From NCBI GenBank assembly GCA_020343715.1, contig CP070808.1, positions 2,093,449 through 2,103,396 on the forward strand: a stretch of 9,948 nucleotides of DNA. Reading direction: 5' to 3'. The notes under the pieces were generated by a model. The model ran no database searches and was not told the origin of the DNA. It saw only the letters and a list, made by a program, of their open reading frames with translations. Source of the DNA: Thermoplasmata archaeon. GTDB lineage: Archaea; Thermoplasmatota; DTKX01; GCA-020343715. Below are positions 6,209-9,948 of this stretch, in pieces; the stretch's first letter is position 1; each line of letters opens with the position of its first letter. A program made the translations under genes and the position numbers.

Positions 6209-7242
6209 TTGGCCGCCTCTTTCATCATCCGCTGGAGCTTGGCCTCGCGCTTGAGCATGACCCGCTCCAGGATGACCTTCATGTACATCGCGTCGTGCTC
6301 CAGCAGCGGGCTGCTGGAGATGATGGTGATGTTGAAGTCGTTCTCCAGGATGCACTCGGCCAGGGGCTCGAACTTAAGGTCGCCCTTCTTGATGGGCGTG
6401 TAGCGCTTCTCGTTGCCCCCCTCGTGCTGCACACCGGAGAAGTGGGTGTAGTACCACTTGAGCTTCGAGGCCTTCCGGGCCCGGTCGAACACGTCCTGGA
6501 ACTCCTCCTTGGTCTGCAGCAAGCCGTGCTCCCTGGCGTGGATGTGGGGGAAGTTCAGGACCGGCACGGTGCCCCGGACCTTGGAGACCACCTCGAGGAT
6601 CTCGTCCAAGGAGCCGTAGACCACCTGCTTGCCCGAGGTCTCCAGGCCGATGCGGGCCTTGATCTTCCGGGACTTGTACTCCTCGGTGAGGTGCTCCATC
6701 TTCTCGATGACCGCCTCGGTGGCCTCCCCCGAGTCCAGGTCGCCGTAGAGGCCCATGTGGGTGACCACAACCCCGGCCCCCAGGGCGTCGGCGATGAGGC
6801 CGCCGTATACCACGTTGTTGAGGGACCTCATCGAGATGTCCTCGTCGCCGCCCAGGTCCATGTAGTAGGGGGTGTGGAGCGACAGCTCCACGTCCAGCTC
6901 CCTGGCCAGCTTCCCGGTCTCCTTGAGCTCGCTGAAGTCGTTTCCGATGCCGCAGGTGAGGACCCGCAGGATGTCCCCCTCCTCGATGGAGAGGTTCTTG
7001 TCCCATACGGGCTCCACCTCGTCGTCGGAGACGTAGCGCATCACGTCGACCACCAGCTCCCCCTCCATGTCCATGGGGGAGAAACCCACCTCCTCCTCGG
7101 AGGCGTATCGGTCGAAGATGTTGACCCGGACGAACTGGATCTCCATGGAGTTGAGGCCCAGGGTGTGCACGTCCTCTATGCCGTCCCTTGGTGTCCTGCC
7201 CTTGCAAGATAGGGGGATGCCACTGGGACCGAACCGAATCAA
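6205..7242 (-). CDS. endonuclease-IV-like / xylose-isomerase-like TIM-barrel protein
   Basis: The 345-aa protein begins RFGPSGIPLSCKGR and MEIQFVR (33-39), the opening of endonuclease IV (Nfo)-related AP-endonuclease-2 TIM barrels. Likely metal ligands in order are H123 (LSLHTPYY), H162 (VVTHMG), E201 (GLETSGK), H233 (HIHAR) and H267 (YTHFSG). Three ligand positions of classical Nfo seem replaced: Asp in the D-x-x-H pair is N230, the D/E-x-H region reads NEKRY (277-281) with Tyr for His, and the late ExP glutamate is Ser (SSSP, 309-312). A segment at about 45-102 is longer than in Nfo (about 280 aa). It may be a repair nuclease, a sugar-phosphate isomerase or epimerase, or neither. Coupling to the hexuloisomerase favours a carbohydrate role, which is inference. 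The TTG start at 7242 gives the family N-terminus and has GGCGGTG 5 bases upstream; the first internal Met (33) would lose strand 1. Confidence 0.85.
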   Translation of the reverse strand: MIRFGPSGIPLSCKGRTPRDGIEDVHTLGLNSMEIQFVRVNIFDRYASEEEVGFSPMDMEGELVVDVMRYVSDDEVEPVWDKNLSIEEGDILRVLTCGIGNDFSELKETGKLARELDVELSLHTPYYMDLGGDEDISMRSLNNVVYGGLIADALGAGVVVTHMGLYGDLDSGEATEAVIEKMEHLTEEYKSRKIKARIGLETSGKQVVYGSLDEILEVVSKVRGTVPVLNFPHIHAREHGLLQTKEEFQDVFDRARKASKLKWYYTHFSGVQHEGGNEKRYTPIKKGDLKFEPLAECILENDFNITIISSSPLLEHDAMYMKVILERVMLKREAKLQRMMKEAAK

Positions 7243-7247
7243 TAGAA

Positions 7248-7254
7248 CACCGCC
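7248..7254 (-). promoter_or_regulatory. Shine-Dalgarno-like site deciding the TTG start of the TIM-barrel gene
   Basis: GGCGGTG, one base off GGAGGTG, is 5 bases before TTG at 7242. No ATG or GTG in frame nearby would retain the conserved N-terminus. Confidence 0.5.
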
Positions 7255-7282
7255 GGGAGTGGATTTCGGTTAAGGTAGAGGT

Positions 7283-7295
7283 GATATATAAAAAA
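7283..7295 (-). promoter_or_regulatory. TATA box for the TIM-barrel / hexuloisomerase operon
   Basis: The minus strand reads TTTTTTATATATC, including a perfect TTTATATA at 7292-7285. Expected transcription start is near 7262, giving a leader of about 20 bases that contains the SD-like GGCGGTG. The plus strand reads GATATATAAAAAA and could also serve the ipk operon, with a start near 7315 and a leader of about 110 bases. Confidence 0.7.
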
Positions 7296-7336
7296 GACGC
7301 AAGCAGGGACCATACGTAATTGTCGAGAGGGCATCG

Positions 7337-7344
7337 TATATGAA
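7337..7344 (+). promoter_or_regulatory. alternative TATA-like box for ipk
   Basis: TATATGAA on the plus strand would place a start near 7366. A further weaker candidate (GATAGATTTA, 7375-7384) would place it near 7404. Which is used decides whether the hairpins in this leader are transcribed. Confidence 0.3.
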
Positions 7345-7353
7345 TGCTTCGTC

Positions 7354-7369
7354 CCTCCCGGCAGGGAGG
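7354..7369 (+). other. stem-loop in the ipk leader whose left arm is also complementary to the SD
   Basis: CCTCCC (7354-7359) and GGGAGG (7364-7369) form a 6-bp stem with a GGCA loop. The same CCTCCC is exactly complementary to the SD of ipk, GGGAGG at 7413-7418. The right arm and the SD lie in two copies of AGGGAGGCG (7363-7371 and 7412-7420). Confidence 0.45.
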
Positions 7370-7387
7370 CGTAAGATAGATTTACGG

Positions 7388-7405
7388 GGGGCCCCATCCG
7401 GCCCC
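7388..7405 (+). other. GC-rich stem-loop before the ipk SD
   Basis: GGGGCC (7388-7393) pairs with GGCCCC (7400-7405) around a 6-base loop. It stands 7 bases before the SD at 7413. No role is shown; chance is possible in GC-rich sequence. Confidence 0.35.
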
Positions 7406-7412
7406 TGCTGTA

Positions 7413-7418
7413 GGGAGG
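7413..7418 (+). promoter_or_regulatory. Shine-Dalgarno of ipk
   Basis: GGGAGG is 7 bases before the ATG at 7426, normal spacing. It can be masked by CCTCCC at 7354-7359. Confidence 0.7.
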
Positions 7419-7425
7419 CGGTGCC

Positions 7426-8211
7426 ATGCGACTGGTCAAGCTGGGAGGCAGCGTCATCACGGACAAGGCCAGGCCCCTGGCCTTCAGGACCCAGGTGGCA
7501 CGCCGTCTCGCCAGGGAGCTGGCACCCTCCGTGGGCGAGGGCCTAATAGTGGTCCACGGCGCCGGCAGCTTCGGCCATGTGAGGGCGGCCGAGTACGACC
7601 TGGCCAACGGCCTCAAGGACGCCGAGCAGGTCCAGGGCACGGCCATCGTCCAGAGGGACGTGCGGGACCTGAACATCCGGGTCATCGACGCCCTCCTGGA
7701 GGCGGGTGTACCGGCGGTGTCCATCCCCGCGGGCTCCTACCTGGAGCTGGAGGACGGGCGCATGACCCACTTCGACGCCGTCCCCTTCCAGAGGGCCCGG
7801 GCCAGGGGCCTGGTGCCCGTCACCTTCGGCGACGTGCTGATGGACACCGAGATGGGCGTCTCCATCGCCTCGGGCGACCTTCTGATGGCCTCCCTTGCGG
7901 CGGTGTTCAAGCCGGACATGTCGGTCTTCGTCACCAAGGTGGACGGCGTCTTCGAGGGCGACCCAGAGGACCCCTCGGCCCGCCTGCTGCGCAGCGTCTC
8001 GCCCGAGGGGGCCCGCTTCGCGGACGCCTCCGCGGGTGACGGTGTGGCCGACGTCACGGGCTCCATGAGAGGCAAGCTGGCAGAGGCGTTCCAGGTGGCC
8101 GCCAGCTCTAAGGACACCTGGATCATCGGCGGCGGTCGCCCGGGCCGCCTCCGGGCCCTCATGGAGGGCCGGAGGGTCAAGGGCACCCGGGTGCTGCCCG
8201 AAGGGAAGTGA
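7426..8211 (+). CDS. ipk: isopentenyl phosphate kinase
   Basis: This 261-aa amino-acid-kinase-fold protein phosphorylates isopentenyl phosphate to isopentenyl diphosphate with ATP, the last step of the archaeal alternative mevalonate pathway. It shows KLGGSVITDK (5-14), HGAGSFGH (44-51) whose last histidine is the catalytic and substrate-phosphate residue of the family, GDVLMD (135-140), SGD (149-151), TKVDGVFEGDP (170-180) and DVTGSMRGK (209-217), which IPKs carry as DVTGGMxxK. The length matches the family. It has a good SD and ATG and heads a tight run with fni 6 bases downstream and a prenyl synthase after that. The upstream mevalonate enzymes are not in the window. Related acetylglutamate or uridylate kinases are excluded by the HGAGSFGH and DVTGS motifs and by the neighbours. 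Confidence 0.95.
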   Translation: MRLVKLGGSVITDKARPLAFRTQVARRLARELAPSVGEGLIVVHGAGSFGHVRAAEYDLANGLKDAEQVQGTAIVQRDVRDLNIRVIDALLEAGVPAVSIPAGSYLELEDGRMTHFDAVPFQRARARGLVPVTFGDVLMDTEMGVSIASGDLLMASLAAVFKPDMSVFVTKVDGVFEGDPEDPSARLLRSVSPEGARFADASAGDGVADVTGSMRGKLAEAFQVAASSKDTWIIGGGRPGRLRALMEGRRVKGTRVLPEGK

Positions 8212-8217
8212 TAGCGC

Positions 8218-9345
8218 ATGACAGGCACTGGAGAGGACGCGCCCAGCGACGAGTACAAGGGAACGGGCATGACCACGCCGGAGATCATCAGGAGGAAGTC
8301 GGACCATGTGGAGATCTGCCTCCGGGACGACATCCTTAACAGCACCAACCACTGGGACGACGTCCAGCTGATCCACTGCGCCCTTCCCGAGGTGGACCTG
8401 GACCAGGTGGACACGACCACCGAGCTCCTGGGCGTCACCATCGGGGCGCCCCTGGTCATCGCCTCGATGACGGGGGGCCACGGCCACGGCACCGTCATCA
8501 ACGACAACCTGGCCGCTGCCGCGGCGGAGCTGCGGCTGCCCATGGGCGTGGGGAGCCAGCGTCCCGCCCTGGAGCACCCCGAGTACGCCGACACCTTCAC
8601 CCCCATCAAGGACCACGACGTCCCCCTGGTAATCGCCAACCTGGGCGCGCCCCAGCTCATCGACCAGCGGGAGGGCAAGGCCGTCAAGGCCGACGACATC
8701 AGGGGCCTCATGGACCTGGTCGAGGCGGACGTCCTGGCCGTGCACCTGAACTTCCTCCAGGAGGTGGCCCAGCCCGAGGGCGACACCAAGGCCGCGGGCG
8801 TGCTGGAGGCCATCGCCGAGCTGTCCGAGGACATCCCCATCATCGCCAAGGAGACGGGTGCCGGCATCAGCCACGCGGTGGCCATGGAGCTGCTGGAGGC
8901 GGGCGTCAAGGCCATCGACGTGGGCGGTGCCGGAGGCACCAGCTTCTCCGCCGTGGAGGCCGTCCGCTCCGAGGACAGGGGCCTGGACGACCTGGCCAAA
9001 CTGGGCTGGGTGTTCAAGGACTGGGGCATCCCCACCCCCGTGAGCGTCATCGAGTGCTCCGCCGTGGGACTGCCGGTCATCGCCACCGGAGGCGTGAGGC
9101 ACGGGCTGGACGTGGCCCGGTCCCTGGTGCTGGGCGCCAGCGCCGCCGGCATGGCACGCGCCGTCCTGGGCCCCGCCGTGGCGGGGGCCGACGAGACGAT
9201 GGCCGCGCTCAGGGGGACCCTGCGCGAGCTGCGGGCGGCGATGTTCCTGGTGGGGGTGGGCAACGTGCCCGACCTGCAGGTCCAGGAGTTCATCCTCTCC
9301 GACAGCATACTTGCGTGGCTGGCCAGGTTCGAGGGGGACGAGTGA
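8218..9345 (+). CDS. fni: type 2 isopentenyl-diphosphate delta-isomerase (FMN-dependent)
   Basis: The 375-aa TIM-barrel flavoprotein interconverts IPP and DMAPP using FMN kept reduced by NAD(P)H. The motifs run in family order: RRKSDHV (25-31), SMTGGHGHG (83-91), GVGSQRPALEH (110-120) and ANLGAPQL (140-147). Next come HLNFLQEVAQPEGD (176-189), in which the LQE part carries the catalytic Gln and the Mg-binding Glu of the family, then KETGAGIS (211-218), DVGGAGGTSF (234-243) for FMN phosphate, and ATGGVRHGLDVAR (289-301). All are intact. The start at 8218 leaves 17 extra residues before MTTPEIIRRK; ATG 8269 would give a more standard length, and neither has a strong SD. The first lies just 6 bases after the ipk stop and is kept for that reason. 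The stop is 2 bases before the next gene. Confidence 0.95.
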   Translation: MTGTGEDAPSDEYKGTGMTTPEIIRRKSDHVEICLRDDILNSTNHWDDVQLIHCALPEVDLDQVDTTTELLGVTIGAPLVIASMTGGHGHGTVINDNLAAAAAELRLPMGVGSQRPALEHPEYADTFTPIKDHDVPLVIANLGAPQLIDQREGKAVKADDIRGLMDLVEADVLAVHLNFLQEVAQPEGDTKAAGVLEAIAELSEDIPIIAKETGAGISHAVAMELLEAGVKAIDVGGAGGTSFSAVEAVRSEDRGLDDLAKLGWVFKDWGIPTPVSVIECSAVGLPVIATGGVRHGLDVARSLVLGASAAGMARAVLGPAVAGADETMAALRGTLRELRAAMFLVGVGNVPDLQVQEFILSDSILAWLARFEGDE

Positions 9346-9347
9346 CG

Positions 9348-9948
9348 ATGACGGGCGGGACCGACGATTGGCCGCCCAGGGCGACCCCCGAGCAGGTGCT
9401 CGCCTACATGGCGGCCAGGAAGGATGGCATAGAGGCGTACCTGGGAGAGGCCGTCTCCGAGGGGAACCATCCCGAGGTCCTCAAGGCCATCGCCTACTAC
9501 CCGCTGGCGGGGGGCAAGAGGCTCCGGCCGGTGCTCACCCTTGCCGTGGCCGACGCCGTTTCCGAGGGCGCCGGAGGCAGGGCGATGCCCTTCGGCTGCG
9601 CCCTGGAGCTGGTGCACAACTTCACTCTGGTCCACGACGACCTGATGGACTCCGACTCGGTGCGCCGGGGAAGGCCCACCCAGCACATGGTCTGGGACGA
9701 GGCCACCGCCATCAACACCGGGGACATCATCTTCGCCCTGGCCTTCGAGGTCATGACGCGGACGGACGCCGACGACACCACCGTCAGGACGCTCCTGGCG
9801 GAGGCGGCGCGCACCGTCTTCGAGATCGGCGAGGGCCAGCAGTGGGACATGGACTTCGAGGGGGCCGAGCCGGGCTCCATCACCGAGGAGGACTACCTTC
9901 GGATGAACGAGTTCAAGACCGGCCGCCTGTTCGAGATGGCCTCCAAGG
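9348..9948 (+). CDS. idsA: geranylgeranyl-type polyprenyl diphosphate synthase, N-terminal part (runs off right edge)
   Basis: The first 200 codons of a short-chain trans-prenyl diphosphate synthase are present; the gene continues past the right edge. It condenses IPP with allylic diphosphates to make the isoprenoid chains of archaeal lipids. Visible are GGKRLRP (55-61), which binds IPP, the first Asp-rich motif DDLMD (97-101) followed by SVRRGRPTQH (104-113), and the substrate-binding KTG (190-192). The second Asp-rich motif should lie beyond the edge. A phenylalanine (F92) sits at the fifth residue before DDLMD, the position known in Sulfolobus GGPP synthase to limit the product to C20, so a C20 product is expected (inference). 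The ATG is 2 bases after the fni stop, with no clear SD, implying re-initiation from fni. The symbol follows archaeal usage. Confidence 0.9.
   Translation, partial: MTGGTDDWPPRATPEQVLAYMAARKDGIEAYLGEAVSEGNHPEVLKAIAYYPLAGGKRLRPVLTLAVADAVSEGAGGRAMPFGCALELVHNFTLVHDDLMDSDSVRRGRPTQHMVWDEATAINTGDIIFALAFEVMTRTDADDTTVRTLLAEAARTVFEIGEGQQWDMDFEGAEPGSITEEDYLRMNEFKTGRLFEMASK

Noticed and set aside
6209..6355. Upstream in-frame extension of the hexuloisomerase by 49 codons
   Set aside because: It overlaps the end of the TIM-barrel gene and is a His/Gly/Arg-rich shadow; the ATGA overlap start gives the family length.
7290..7295. Run of six T on the minus strand as a terminator
   Set aside because: It sits in the shared divergent promoter region, directly upstream of TATATA, and no gene ends there.
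7340..7546. Short leader open frame beginning with ATG at 7340 and running into ipk in another frame
   Set aside because: It has no SD, overlaps the ipk start for 120 bases, and its peptide shows no recognisable features; the ATG falls inside a TATA-like sequence.
7543..9686. Very long minus-strand open frames (519 and 649 codons) opposite ipk, fni and idsA
   Set aside because: The plus-strand genes are certain from their motifs and tight spacing. The antisense frames have low-complexity composition and no recognisable domain.
1..9948. CRISPR array, tRNA, insertion sequence or defence locus
   Set aside because: Reading both strands I saw no regularly spaced repeats, no transposase or nuclease-helicase genes, no terminal inverted repeats and no tRNA-like sequence.

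Overview
The window is archaeal and GC-rich. The evidence is an alternative mevalonate-pathway block (isopentenyl phosphate kinase, type 2 IPP isomerase, archaeal-type prenyl diphosphate synthase), a GMP synthase whose ATP-pyrophosphatase half is a separate gene, a 6-phospho-3-hexuloisomerase, and AT-rich TATA boxes about 26-28 bases ahead of starts that lack a Shine-Dalgarno (SD) sequence. A GC-rich euryarchaeon, possibly of the Thermoplasmatota, fits; this placement is inference. I saw no rRNA, tRNA, CRISPR array, insertion sequence or other mobile element, and no stretch over 300 bases lacks a gene.

Layout. (1) 1-297, minus: N-terminal part of a secreted beta-propeller-like protein that runs off the left edge. 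(2) 301-457: divergent promoter region with a 10-bp perfect inverted repeat next to the purE TATA box. (3) 458-1896, plus: purE and guaAB, overlapping at TGATG, a purine synthesis pair. (4) 1898-3091, minus: a membrane-anchored, sequon-rich surface protein, convergent with guaAB and 1 base from it. (5) 3297-4895, plus: an aldehyde-dehydrogenase-like protein that lacks the usual catalytic and cofactor residues, with a strong SD and a TTG start. (6) 7242 down to 4892, minus: an endonuclease-IV-like TIM-barrel protein, a 6-phospho-3-hexuloisomerase overlapping it by ATGA, then a DUF4097-like lipoprotein. (7) 7426 to the right edge, plus: ipk, fni and a truncated idsA-like gene, tightly packed.

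How they work together. purE and guaAB feed purine nucleotide synthesis. The ipk-fni-idsA block takes isopentenyl phosphate to IPP, interconverts IPP and DMAPP, and condenses them, probably to C20 geranylgeranyl diphosphate for archaeal ether lipids. The hexuloisomerase belongs to the ribulose-monophosphate route to pentose phosphates; its usual partner, hexulose-phosphate synthase, is not in the window, and a TIM-barrel gene of unknown substrate is coupled to it instead. The surface proteins have no visible link to these pathways.

Most of the window is housekeeping. The parts most worth a second look are the apparent pseudoenzyme of the aldehyde dehydrogenase superfamily, the TIM-barrel protein with altered metal-ligand positions, the inverted repeat at purE, and the ipk leader, in which one segment can pair either with a nearby arm or with the ribosome binding site.
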